Assembly (NCBI GenBank): GCA_907163375.1
Contig: CAJQUW010003035.1
Coordinates: 238,470 to 302,469 of the forward strand
Direction of reading: 5' to 3'
Length of the DNA stretch: 64,000 nt
From: Prostheceraeus crozeri
Lineage: Eukaryota; Platyhelminthes; Polycladida; Euryleptidae
The notes under the pieces were generated by a model. That model saw only the letters and a list, made by a program, of their open reading frames with translations, had not been told where the DNA came from and made no database searches. A program made the position numbers and the translations under genes. The first letter of the stretch is position 1. Each line of letters begins with the position of its first letter. Positions 33,455 through 44,721 of the stretch are shown here, in pieces.

Positions 33455-35109
33455 CAGTCCGTTTCATAAAAAGTGGATCATCCTAAAATGTGATCAAATA
33501 AAACATAAGTATGATACAGAAAGCATTTTTCATGTTATTTCATGTCCCTAATATATTTAAATGTCCTTATATAATCTGATAAGCTATGATACAGTAACGG
33601 TTCTTTAGAAGCTAATATTTTGTGGCCCTACCCTTATTGTCAATGACATTACCAATTCGTCTAGGCATTGATTCGATGATACCGTTCATTTTTGACTGAT
33701 CTAACTTTCTCCACTCTCTTTTTAACAGTGACGTAAGTTACGATACGCCATCTGTAGGTAGCAGTGAACGACGAACGTTGCGTTTTAGAATACTCCATAC
33801 ATTTTCTATGGGATTCAGATCAGGAGAACGAGCTGGCCAAGATAATGTCCTAAGCCCTAATTGAGACTTGCATAAGTTGACTCTACTACTCCTGTGACAC
33901 GCAGCACTATCATCCATAAATAACCAAGTCGATGGATCACCAAGTTGATCTGTCATTTGGCCAATGTTCATTCGTAAAACATTCACATAGCGTTCAGAAT
34001 TCATGGTTCCTTTCTGTATGTGAAGTTCAGAGCGGCCATTGGTCCAAATGCCAGCCCAAATCAGTAGAGTCGCACCACCTTGTATCCGGGGACGATGTAA
34101 ATGTCTCGGAATTTCCTGATCAGATTTTATCCATAATCTCAATCGACCATCACTATCCTTCAGACGGACTGATGCCTCATCAGACCAGACAACCCGATCC
34201 CATTGATTTCGCCAGTGACAATGACTCATTGCCCATCTGAGACGTCTTTTTGTATGCTGATCTGATAATTCGATCAGAGAGGGCCTCTTACACCTCTTGA
34301 AATTCGACTCAATAAGTCTTCTACGAATAGGGGACTTAGAAATAGACGAATCTAGTGCAGCCATCTCAGTTAACGAGAGACTTGTATCAACTTTAACAAA
34401 TCTCAAAATTAGGCGGTCTCTACGTTTGGATGTTTTGCGTGGACGGCCAGAGCCCTCTTTACGACAGAGTCGAAAATCATCATTATGCCATCGATGCACA
34501 TTTGTGTAAAGGACATTTAGTCGCTTGCTTGTAGCTCGCAAAGAAAACCCTGACACTTGCCTTTTGTGAATGCGATCTCGTTATTGTTCATTTGTGCTTT
34601 GTATTGTTTTCAACCGGTAAGAGATAGATTTCTAGCTGAAAGCAATCAGGAGTGCTGCCAACACCACCGCAACGAAGTCAAGAAGTTATGGAACATGAAG
34701 TCCAGTTAATCACATGTAGCAGTTACATTATTGTTGATGAATAATGGTGCTATACTGGCTCTGATTGACCGATTTTCTTTATTTTTGTTTTGCTTGATAG
34801 CTTTTGGCTTGTAGAACAACATATTACATAACAAAGGAAACAAATGTAATTTTATAAGAGTGAGGTATGATTTTGTGTAACATTGCTAAATGAAGATCAA
34901 ATTATCTACTACTTTTTTATCTATAACAGGAAAACAACTCAATATTCATGCTTGAAATTTTCAACAATGATATTAGTAAGCACAACTGACATATCTTCCA
35001 AATTTCAGAGAAATTCGATCAAGTTTGGCGGAGTTAGACAAAGTTGAAGTTAAGGGTTTAAGGGTTGAAGTTAAGTTTAAGGGTGATCCATTTTTTATGA
35101 AACAATCTG
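33455..35109 (-). mobile_element. Tc1-family transposon, copy 2 (1655 bp)
   Basis: Ends CAGTCCGTTTCATAAAAAG (left) and TTTTTTATGAAACAATCTG (right). TA duplications lie at 33453-33454 and 35110-35111. Opposite orientation to copy 1 and very similar throughout, with a short duplicated AAGGGTT-AAGTT stretch near 35045-35090 that is absent from copy 1. Confidence 0.95.
33612..34591 (-). pseudogene. Tc1-type DD34E transposase, broken (copy 2)
   Basis: Same protein as 12450-13450. The ATG is at 34591 and the terminal stop at 33612. About a dozen codons after the start, 16 bp present in copy 1 are missing, shifting the frame. The catalytic core then reads open (D in VVWSDEAS, D in FMDDSAACH, E in PDLNPIENVW) for ~272 codons, until a TAA at 33738-33740 where copy 1 has a Gln codon. 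The span (980 nt) equals a 996-nt parent minus 16. Its lesions differ entirely from those of copy 1, so both decayed independently after insertion. Confidence 0.95.
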
Positions 35110-35228
35110 TAGCTAGCAAATTCAGGACAGATAAGTTTTGATTTGATAGTGTAAGCGCTGAACTCCAGAGCATACGATCGTCTATCGCATGTACTTGCCT
35201 CTCTGTTGTTCACAGCATGCATGTTAGT

Positions 35229-35490
35229 CACAGAATTAGACAGGTCGTCTCTTCTTCCGTTTGACTAGAAGGGAAACATTGGAACATGTAACGTTAATGA
35301 AATGGCACAATCTGCTGACATAATACCATAGCAATCGAACAATGAGCAACCAGTTCAACATTGAACACGCCAAATTGTGCAAAGTTTCAGTGACTGTCAT
35401 CAACCGGATCACACAGCAAAGAGACACAGACGATGTCAAGTTCTACAGAGAAGTTTGTGATCGTTTTTTCATGCGTCTGCTAACTTTTCT
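35229..35490 (-). mobile_element. H1 element, truncated copy D
   Basis: Starts at the terminal CACAGAATTAGACAGG and follows H1 to about TCATGCGTCTGCTAACTTT, where it meets the candidate element at 35493. Confidence 0.85.
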
Positions 35491-35492
35491 AA

Positions 35493-36149
35493 CCTATCAA
35501 ATGATAGGACTGCGGACTCCGGCTTATAACTAGACCCGAAATATAATACCAACAAATCATTTATCTTCGTACATAGCTGTCACTGTCTTGATGTCAACTT
35601 TCTATGTCAAACAAAAGTACAGAGACAGTAGTGCATGCAAAGCTGGTAATAGTTGAGGAAATGAACCGTGATAGTGAAAAAAAGGATTGTCTTTTCACTC
35701 GGTGATTTAGTAGAGAAGACAAGCCTTCCTAGCCTCGATCACACCAGCGCGCCAATGGTCAGAGACAAAAATGAAATACTAATTTGTTTGAGAACATTAC
35801 CTCTTACCCTCACGTTAATCGTGTATGATGGCTCCTCCAAAGCGCATATTAAAATCGAAAGTGTGCTCATATTTTTTGAAGAAGGATGGGGGATTTTCCT
35901 GCCTGTCAGAGACTAGAGAAAAACCGTGTGAAGCACACATCAACAAGATGGGAGGAGCCGAGTCGCATGTATCCAACTGAAAGCGACAACTGATGAAATT
36001 TTCATTGAAAATGATTGACAATTGATACAGCAATGATCACTAGGTTCAGGTGAGCCTGTAATGATCTATGATGTAGGCTACCAGTTTATTAAAAAAACTA
36101 GGCTTTATATCCTTGCCACCCGGAGTCGGAGTCCTTTTAAAATGATAGG
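35493..36149. mobile_element. Possible TIR element (657 bp)
   Basis: CCTATCAAATGATAGG then GACT.CGGACTCCGG at the left resembles, inverted, CCGGAGTCGGAGTCC ... AAATGATAGG at the right. The arms are imperfect and no TSD is visible. The left end truncates an H1 copy, which supports an insertion. Confidence 0.35.
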
Positions 36150-37560
36150 ACTCCGCATCCCTGCCTCAATCGTCATATCCGTGAATCTTATCCCTCCCGC
36201 AAGAACTGCTTTCGATCCTTGAACCTTCTCCTTTCACTGAGCCGTGTTCATCGGTATTGATTCATTGAAATTGACAATATTGGATTCTGCTGACTGTATA
36301 GAAGTCTACAGATCCCACGAGGAAGAAAAGCCATTCCTCTATCGCACTCACTTTATCAAGAAAATCGACGTTTAATTTTCCGCTTGATGGACAATAGTAA
36401 ATTGGTCATCTCTTTGTTTAGGCGAGTGGAGCAGTGCACAAGTTTTGCGTTCGTCGACTATAAGTTTGCTTGATTAAGTATTTTACAAAAAGAAGGCAAG
36501 TTGCGTGTCTGTTGAGGCAGCGATTTGGGAGCAAGGCTGCAGTTTCTTGTCTTATTTATGGTAATTCCTTCTCAGCCAGCACGACTGCATTCGAATCTGT
36601 CTGTCTGAAAAACTTTGAAGTCCATCTCCGTCTCCTTGCCGTCTTCTGTCCACTGCGCCCATCTCGATAGGGAAAGTTCTAATGAAAACACTCCGACAAG
36701 TTCAAAATTACAACAGCGGGGTAGAATCTGTTTGTCACAACTGTGCGGATATTGTCCACTCCTTCAGATCACGAAGAAAGCGGAACTGTAGGGCTCAGTG
36801 GCGGCCGAGTCAGATCGCCTGAACATCAAAAGTACTCCTATTCTTGTACCGGGATTTGAATTCTATTCAGCTCGAGGATTTGAAGGGTACTAGGAATGCG
36901 CAGTCTACATGTTGCATCGAAGTAATATCAGAAAATATCTGGGCTATGACTGCAGTACTTGAATTGATGCTTGGACACTTCCCACAGGGAGGAGACACGC
37001 CTTGCAATGCATTTTTGCTGTGGTTCTCGTAAGATTAAAGTAGTTAAGAAGTTAATTAGTCTCCCTCCTTTTCATATCGGTGCGAATGTATTTGCCACCC
37101 AAGTTTGAGGTATCTAAGAATTTGTTCTCACTTGAAGTATGCCATTGTTAAAGTTAAAAGTACCTTTGATATTTTCGTGCAGCGTGGTTATGAAGCTTCT
37201 AAACTGATCAAGTGTAGGAGAGATTTTTTTTTTAGTTTTATTTAAGTTTGGTTTACTTCTGCGAAAGAGTTGTCTATCGTGTGTGGCATTGGTTAAATTT
37301 GTTATCGACAGTGTTGCTGTGTGTGGGATCCGCCAGCTAGGGGTTGAGCGTACAAGATGTTAAGGAACCCGAAACGCAACCGCAACCTAGCTGATCTTTC
37401 TGCTAATGAGCCCCTTCTTTCTGATTCTTGCTGGCCTTTCTGGATTGTTCACATCTTTCTTGTATATTTAGTTTTGTTATTCTGTGCGCCTGTTTTATTT
37501 TCTATTTAGCATTATACAAGTATCTCACCTGTTGATCGATGAGAACGCCTATCAGTCCTT
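36150..37560. other. No gene recognised
   Basis: Non-coding. A GGCTCAGTGG followed ~60 bp later by GGGATTTGAATTC (36794-36860) is weakly tRNA-like but not callable. Confidence 0.5.
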
Positions 37561-38331
37561 TTTAGGACTAACATTATTAGAGTATATATAGTATATAGAT
37601 TGAACGAACTAGAAAAAATTCTCAGAAATTTACATTACCCTAAAGAACTTATGCGCAATTGTTTTCAAAGAGCTTTAGAGTGTCAACGTAATTCTCCGAA
37701 GAAGAATGTAAAAAACCGAAACATGAACAAAATGATCCCTTTCGTGAGTACTTTTGATAAGAACAATCCTAATACTTACCAGAAGCTGATAATTCCAGCA
37801 AGTAACACGTTGAAGCTGATGAACTCATTTAAAAATTGTAACTTCTTTGGATCATACAAAGAACCAAAATCACTGTTAAGCATTTTAAGAAGGAACAACA
37901 GAATAACGATAACAGGATTTGAAAAGTGCAATGAATCAAAATACCAAGCCTGCTCGACTTTGATAACAGGAAAAGAACTGAGTTTTGTTGTAGATGGCCA
38001 AGAGAGAACGTTTTATGTGAAGAGCAACATGAATTGCCAGTCAAAAAATGTTATTTATGTAATAAGATGCGGAGGTTGCCACGAATTCTATATTGGGCAA
38101 ACAGGCGACATGTTTAGAAACCGTCTAACAGTACATAGACAACATATAACACACACAAGATATGCAATACTGACCATGAGCCAACACATCTCTATATGCG
38201 CCAATAACTTACCAATAAAATTCACAGCGGCTCCTATCTATAAGTTAAGTCCTAGCGCATCAAAATTATAGCGTGAGCGTAAGGAGAATGCTTTCATTTC
38301 TATGTTGAGGCCTAAACTCAACAAGTGCTAA
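37561..38331 (+). pseudogene. Penelope-like element: RT tail plus GIY-YIG domain
   Basis: The open frame starts inside the element. LNELEKILRNLHYP is the segment that closes the reverse transcriptase in Penelope-like elements (usually L..NGYP). It is followed by a basic linker and MIPFVSTFDKNNPN. Then come cysteine residues and K-M-N-C..KNVIYVIRCGGC..FYIGQTGD, the GIY-YIG nuclease core, and an R...HR helix. A TAG at 38269-38271 interrupts it. The frame continues RERKENAFISMLRPKLNKC to a natural stop at 38329-38331. The reverse transcriptase itself is missing, so this is a 5'-truncated dead insertion. It is a different lineage from the fragment at 45-428, with low similarity outside the motifs. 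Confidence 0.85.
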
Positions 38332-39036
38332 TTTTGAATTTGTGTGCTGTTTTTTGTTTGACATATTCATTCCCTTTGACAAGCCTCCAAGATGAGGTGA
38401 AAGCGGTCAAGGAAGTAAAAATGGTGTTTTGATTCATATACTATATTCATTATTTTGTATTATTATCGAACCTGACTTTTTCCTTGATTAAGGAAGTAAT
38501 CCTTTATTGCTCCACTACAATGATTCGATGGACACGTACAATGTATGAGTAACAACGGCGTCAATGATACAAAGCGACAAGAAGGCAATGATCAGTGAGG
38601 TACATAAAATGATATAAAATAAACCAATACAATTATCTATAAAATTTGACAAAAGATCTGCTAAAGCGTGTAGTTATAGCAAAAGGTGGACGCAAAACAC
38701 AGCAGTTGCGTGAAGACATCTCTCTCACTGGACGACAAAGCTTTGAGAGGGTGAGACACATCTGCATTGATCGAGTCAAACAATTTATGGTAAGTTCAGT
38801 TTGCGAAATACGTCTGGACTCGACTTTTTTTAACTTTCGGTTTCACGTATTTTCTAATTTACCTTCAACATGTTGTTAGATTTGGCATACTGAAAGGTCA
38901 AATTTTCTACTTATTCAAGCATGCAGCTTTTTGCCAAGACTTTGAATGCAACTTTGTACAAAGGACTTTTAATCCGAGTATACATACTATATCGAACACT
39001 AAGTCTTGGAATTTCAAATGTTATTCAAGTGCTTTA
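38332..39036. other. No gene; one possible exon
   Basis: The plus strand at about 38656-38789 is open without interruption (LLKRVVIAKGG, then LREDISLTG, then FERVRHICIDRVKQFM) and ends exactly at a consensus splice donor ATG|GTAAGT in phase 0. An AG acceptor lies at 38654-38655. No protein family is recognised. Confidence 0.3.
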
Positions 39037-39038
39037 TA

Positions 39039-39975
39039 CCCTCACGAAAATTTTTCATGAGAACTCATGAAAATTGTTGCCGATTCATGAGATTTTTATG
39101 AGGGCTCATGAGATTATGATCAGTCTCATAAGATATTCTCATGAGAAAATATTTAACTCTTGACGCTCTCATGATGCATTGATGAGAGCATAATGAGTGG
39201 TAATGAGAACATTCATGAGGAAAATATCTCATGATGAGTTCAAGGGAAAATCATGGGCATTCATGAGGTTTTTGTGAAATTGAGTCTATAAGTAATAAGG
39301 TATGCATGCTAGCTGCGAAAGGAAGGAGATATTAGGAAGCTTATTCAATCGATGATAATCTCCAAGTTTAATGTATAAAGCAAAAATATAGAATATATCA
39401 CACCGAAAACAGCACTTTCGAAATGATGCATATATAATTTGACTTTGCAATTATCACTACTGTGCAAAATGTTGAAAATGGACATGTATACAATCACAGT
39501 TCAAAATACAAACTCCATTATCAACTAAATTATCAAACAGCGGTTTCAGCCTAAAGTAACTTTTGTAAACTGACTTGTTGTTTGTAACTTTGTTGTTGTT
39601 GTTGACTTTCTATACATTTTTTGTCTTGTAATGAAAAGTGTTTTTACTTTCAAATGGTGTACATTCCTCACGCTTCTCATTATTGAGGAAATTCGAAAAT
39701 ATACGTTATTTTATTCTATTATCTTCCATTGATAAATTATAGTTTATTATTGCAAACACTGAGATAGTATTGTCGACATAATGCTCAGGGGCAATGTAAC
39801 TAGGCCAAGAAAGACTCAATAACTAAATGCCGTAAAATAAAGTCAGAAGTATGAAAAAAGCAAGTGTCAATTTATTACTGAAAATATTATCAAGTTATTC
39901 ATGAGAAACACATGAAATTTGATTAGATATGTAAATGAAAAATCTCATAAAAATCATAAGGAAATTTCGTGAGGG
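39039..39975. mobile_element. TCATGAG-rich TIR element, copy 1 (937 bp)
   Basis: CCCTCACGAAAATTT and AAATTTCGTGAGGG are inverted termini, with TA on each side (39037-39038, 39976-39977). The first ~250 bp contains more than a dozen CTCATGA/TCATGAG palindromic motifs, and a few more lie near the right end. The interior includes GGCCAAGAAAG.CTCAATAACTA, shared with the other copies. No transposase. Confidence 0.85.
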
Positions 39976-40186
39976 TAATGATAGAAATTGCATATTTTAT
40001 ATAAAATAATCAAGTGTGTTTCTAGTCACCAAATTAAGTAGTAATTTTGTGTGTTTTTCCACGTCATCAACGTCATTTTCGTGATTTGCAATCACATTCG
40101 GAAGTGACTAGACCGATGGAATATCATTTTACAAATGCATTTGAACGAATACTTTTGAAAAAAATATTTGACACTTTACTCAGTTA

Positions 40187-41360
40187 CCGTAAAACCTCTA
40201 TTTGAACGGCATGCCGCTCTATATTTTTCAAACCTTTCCCCGCACTGCCGTTCAATTAGAGAGTGCCGTTCTATTTTTCGAATGGCTGATCAGAATTTAG
40301 AGATGAAATTTTCAGTAATTTTTATCTTAAATCTTAAATTTTATAGATGAAAAGCGAAAATATGTAACATAAGAACTCTGCATATATCTATTTGACAAAA
40401 GTTGACAAACACAGGTTACCGGTAATCACTGGTTAGAAATCACAAACTCATTAGTGAAAATCAAGTGACACGTCGCTGTTGTAGCTGTCCTCGTCATTCG
40501 CATCACCCTCAGCATCATCGGTAATATCCGGTAATATCCGGTAAGCTTCTAAAATAATACAGAATTGACGAATGGGAATGAGTCTGGGAGTGGGACTTCC
40601 CAGTGTCTAAAAATAGCTCCATAGCATTCTACAAACTTTTCCTGTTTTACACGTTTTGCAGAAGATTATTTCAGTCATGTAATTGATGTAGGAGATGAAT
40701 TCATCAAAGTGTCGTTAAATTAGAGGTGACGTTCAAATAGAGGTTTTACCAGTGGCGGCTCGTCAGAGGAGGCGAGGGAGGCATTGCCTCCCCATGATTT
40801 TCTGCGGCAAGATATTTTATATTCCTGACATTTTTCTACTCTATTTTGTTTAATTCATTAAAATAGTAACATTGATCACATGGCAACACGCCTCAGCCGA
40901 GCAGCGCAGATATCAAACTCGCTGTATCACTACACAGGGAGGCGTGCCTCATCTCACAGTGTTATACGCGGTAGAGAACTTTGATGACACGTGATTGGCT
41001 GATTCATTCAGCTGCTTGTTTACAATGTGAAAGAGAGGCATGCCTCAGCCATTATTCGCGTTCGACGTTCGGTACTGCTGCTTCGATATGGCGTCCGCTG
41101 CGAATGAAATATGCACAGCAGAGGAGGTTTCCTAAGTGGACAGCATTCTCGAAAAGCCGTTTTCTACGATAAAGTTATCGATGAATTTGCATCTATGAAG
41201 CAGAGACGAATAGAATTTTTGTACAAATAAATAAGCATTACAATGCCATGCTAAACTCATTTTGTGTTGTCATTTTCAAAGTAGGCCCTATTTTGCATTA
41301 TAATTTACTAGGCCTATATTGTATGACTTATGACCCACGTGCCGCCACTGATTTTTACAG
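40187..41360. mobile_element. TA-flanked TIR element interrupted by a hAT element
   Basis: Left end CCGTAAAACCTCTATTTGAACG. The right end is the inverse, reaching GGTTTTAC at 40749 and completed as TTTTACAG at 41360. TA lies at 40185-40186 and 41361-41362. A second element (40750-41350) is inserted 10 bp from the right end. The termini resemble pogo/Tigger-like MITEs. Confidence 0.85.
40750..41350. mobile_element. hAT-like element nested in the above (601 bp)
   Basis: TIRs CAGTGGCGGC (left) and GCCGCCACTG (right) are of the type common in hAT families. The flanking octamers GGTTTTAC and ATTTTTAC match at 6 of 8 positions, and removing the element plus one octamer rebuilds the end of the host element. 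Confidence 0.85.
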
Positions 41361-41362
41361 TA

Positions 41363-41962
41363 TATTCTATAGGCAAAAATCAAATTTATGAATATCTATT
41401 GGACTAAAAGTGTCTTTTCATTGCATTCAACCACTTTTCATTTGGGGACTTATATCCAATATTTGGAAAATTTTCAAAAATGTGAAGCAATAATACGTTG
41501 GGTTACAAAAAGGTGAATCCTCATAAATAATTTGGCTATCTAAAATGTTGAACTGATGTTTATAGTACAAATATGAGTTACTTGAGGAAACTAATTGCCA
41601 CCATTGGCAAGTTGAACCGCTAAATATGCTGTGCTGTGAATTTCATGTCATTAGACCCAATGTTGTAGGAACTGAGAGCTTGCTTCCACCAACTGTATAA
41701 GGAACAGATACATCGTTTTTAAATGTTGGCAAAAGTATGTGCCTGCTATCTAAATTGCATTTCGAGAGCATTTTGACAGCTTTATCACATCGAACTTTAT
41801 TACATTTTTGACTAACAGTGAATATTCATCATTAGCCCATCACTGATATCTGTTAAGATGAATGACTGACAAAGCAGGTATTGCTTACTGTAATTAGATC
41901 GAAGGGGGCACACACACTCAAAGGCTATTTGCGCACACCATACTCTCTCTTTCCTTTGCCCC
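41363..41962. other. No gene recognised
   Basis: Non-coding. Nothing identified. Confidence 0.5.
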
Positions 41963-42220
41963 TTTTTCGGAGCTGATGACTGATGTCATGAAACCGTTGC
42001 TTCTTCAGTAATCAGAGTGGAGGGCATGGCAGGGCTCTCTCTCTCTCCCCTTTGTTCGGAGCTGATGACTGATATCATGAAACCGTTGCTTCTTTAGTAA
42101 TCAGAGTGGAGGGCATGGCAGGGCTCTCTCTCTCCCCTTTGTTCGGAGCTGATGACTGATGTCATGAAACCGTTGCTTCTTCAGTAATCAGAGTGGAGGG
42201 CATGGCAGGGCTCTCTCTCA
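41963..42220 (+). repeat. Tandem repeat, ~88 bp x 3, with hammerhead-like core
   Basis: Three units each contain TTCGGAG-CTGATGA-CTGATRTCAT-GAAA-CCGTTGC, then a CAGTAATCAGAGTGGAGGGCATGGCAGGG segment split by variable CT tracts. CTGATGA occurs at 41973, 42062 and 42149. CUGAUGA and GAAA are the two invariant hammerhead boxes, but the stem I partner is missing, so activity is unlikely. The related single motif at 48901 has a perfect stem I. Confidence 0.8.
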
Positions 42221-43040
42221 CAAGTGCTGACCAACCCAATGTTCACAGTTTTGATAACTTCCTATCCGTCTTCATCATATTGGCTGCCCGAATGTCCACC
42301 CGTCTCCGGATTACATCGTCTGTTGGAAGCAGCAGTGATGTCTTCCATTGTTTGAATGTCAGTCGTTGTCACCTTCATCCAAAGACCTCGAGTACCGTTT
42401 GAGCGTCAAGTCGACAAAGGGATGAGAAGTCTACGGGGATTAGGACCCTGTCTGCTATCGGATCTGCGCCTTCCGTTCACTTTGGACCTGGCTAGCCCGA
42501 GCACTTTGTTCCTCGCCGCTGTGAGAGAGAGTTGGGGAAATCAGACGCCAAGTCTACAGCTTCGCGGCATCTGTCAGTGTCCGCTTTCTTCCCGACCTTG
42601 TACCTGCTCCTCCTTGATGGGGAATAATCTCGCGAGAGCATCTCGCGGTAACGGCGGACACTCTCGGACTGAGCTTTCTGTTCTAGTCGATTTCCAATTA
42701 TTTCTACAAATTAAAACATAATCGTTCCCCGTCCAATCCCTTGTTCATTTCACTTTTATCTCCACCGTTCATATCTATTCTACAGCTCCCGACATTCATA
42801 GATATCCGACTTTGCGCTCTTGTTTAAGTCAAATTGTTAGTCATTTCAACTGTTCCTTTAATGTTGGTAGAACTGAGAAACTAATTCGTGAAATAAATAA
42901 GAAGAAATTAACCTGGTTTATACTCAGAAACACATTCGGCTGACGCCCTTCTTCCATGTGGTCGATTAAAGCGTTATACACTAACCAATGAGTCAAAATA
43001 CATGTACTTTATGTTAACAACATTTTACTCTATGCGAAGT
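42221..43040. other. No recognised gene; GC-richer patch with a possible exon
   Basis: 42220-42720 is GC-richer than its surroundings. On the minus strand 42604-42703 reads NRLEQKAQSESVRRYREMLS and onward without stop. It lies between an acceptor-like TTTTAATTTGTAG and a donor GCAG|GTACAAG. No family is recognised; weak evidence only. Confidence 0.25.
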
Positions 43041-43044
43041 TTAA

Positions 43045-43365
43045 CCCTCAGAGATCTAAGGGGGAGTCCAGTTGCACTTTATGTGCTAAGGATATATCAA
43101 CCGCTCATGCCGATGCAAAATGATCATTTTTGACGGGAAATCTGCATGTGTTGTTTCATTTCAATGGAATCAGTAGAAGTGTACAGATAGGTCAAAGAGG
43201 TTCAGTGGACCCCCCTCAGGTCTCATAGGGTGTAGAAATTCCCACAACAAGAGTTTTACTATTACATGACAAATGGTTTTGGACATGCCCACGATGGTGG
43301 ATAATGAATGAAATTCATGTATTCAATGTTTACATCATGCTCGTATATGTACGTTGTGTTAGGAA
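43045..43365 (+). mobile_element. piggyBac-like MITE family, copy 2
   Basis: TTAA (43041-43044) precedes CCCTCAGAGATC. The core matches 44515-44717, and the distal part matches copy 1 (reverse complement), with GACCCCCCTCAGGTCTC, GTGTAGAAATTCCC and CATGCTCGTATATGT. The right TTAA is lost. Confidence 0.7.
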
Positions 43366-44510
43366 GTCGCAAAATGCGAATATTCTGTTTTCGCACATGA
43401 TCGTGCATGACTGGTTGGCCTACAAATCAGCATAAATCAATGCTCAAAATGAAAGCTGTCATTATATTCATAGTTCAGCAGTAAACACAGACTGTTGGGA
43501 AAGTTTTTACAGCAGTCATTGATGAGTTTGAGATCTCCAAAGATGTTTTGAGGGTCTTAAAATGCAGCAATTGTGCCTCAGTTTAGGCTTATTTCCGATT
43601 GGTTTGGATAAATTTGAAAAAATGGCCAAATGTAGGGATTCTGCTGCATGGAATAAATCAGTTTCATTATAATCAACTATCTGAGGTTACATGGCGACAG
43701 CAAACATCGTAAAACCGCCTCGTAGTACAACTGATACTGTGCTAATGTCGCTGAATTACAAAAACACTTTATTTTGCATGAGTTTACTGAGAAGGCTAAA
43801 AGAAAGGAATTCTCAACACCTCGAAGTGTCGATGCTGTGTGGTAGTCATCATAGACTAGGTCTACTCATCAGATTCTTTGACCAGATCTATTTGCGCTGT
43901 AGGCCTACGCATACTTCACAAAAATTGTGTATTTTCATTATACAAAAATAAAATGATGTCATAGGTGTCTCTTTGACTGATTCGAATGAGAAATTATGAA
44001 AATCGAGTTTTCAGATGAGAATGTTGTTGTAGAAATTTCCATCGAAATGTTTCGTTCAATCTCTCAGCAGTTCTTGACCAAAGTCCGAGAATCTCTTAGA
44101 CCATTGTGACAATGTGATTGAATGGGGTGGAGATAGTGTAGCTAAATGAATGTCCTGTTCATCTAAATGCCCTCATAATGGTGCTAAATAACGTGATTTC
44201 TAATAAAATTTGGCAGATTTCCGTGAAGATCTGACTAAAAATGTAATTCGCTGAAATCATTTCTGATTGAATTAACACGATAGACGCTAATTTTTCTATC
44301 TCGTTGCACTTATCATTGCAGATTTTTTCAGATCGTGCTCAAGAAAGGTGCATTTAATTATTTCCATCGCATTTTTTGATTAATGATAGGCTTAAACCAC
44401 ATGTGTCTCATAATTATCATCGATAATAGCAAAGTCGTCAATTAAATTTGTCTGCTGAGATGGTCTCAATAGTCACACCTTGTATAATATAAATAGATTT
44501 TACTCACTCC
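43366..44510. other. No gene recognised
   Basis: Non-coding. Short frames only. Confidence 0.5.
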
Positions 44511-44514
44511 TTAA

Positions 44515-44717
44515 TCCTCAGAGACCTGAGAGGGTCCAGTGGACCACGGAGCCACATTTTTCTATTTCACTTTCTGTGCTGAGGATATATGAACCGCTCA
44601 TGGCCATGCAAAATCATCATTTCTGACAGTGAATCTGTATGTATTATTTCATTTCAATTGAATCAGTAGAAGTATGGTAGATAGGCCAAGGGGGTCCACT
44701 GGACCCCCCTCAGAGGG
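44515..44717 (+). mobile_element. piggyBac-like MITE, complete copy (203 bp)
   Basis: The ends TCCTCAGAGACCTGAG and CCCCCCTCAGAGGG are inverted, flanked by TTAA on both sides (44511-44514, 44718-44721), the piggyBac target. Internal GGTCCAGTGGACC and GGTCCACTGGACC palindromes lie close to each end. Confidence 0.85.
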
Positions 44718-44721
44718 TTAA

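Noticed and set aside
36794-36862. Possible tRNA or SINE head (GGCTCAGTGG ... GGGATTTGAATTC)
   Set aside because: B box is poor, no cloverleaf could be drawn, and no second copy is present in the window.
38381-38413. Hammerhead-like AAGATGA ... GAAAGCGGTC after the Penelope fragment
   Set aside because: Stem I does not pair adjacent to the core and stem II is absent; too degenerate to list.
42356-42721. 121-codon plus-strand frame
   Set aside because: No family recognised. The opposite strand has an equally long open stretch, so base composition is the likelier cause.
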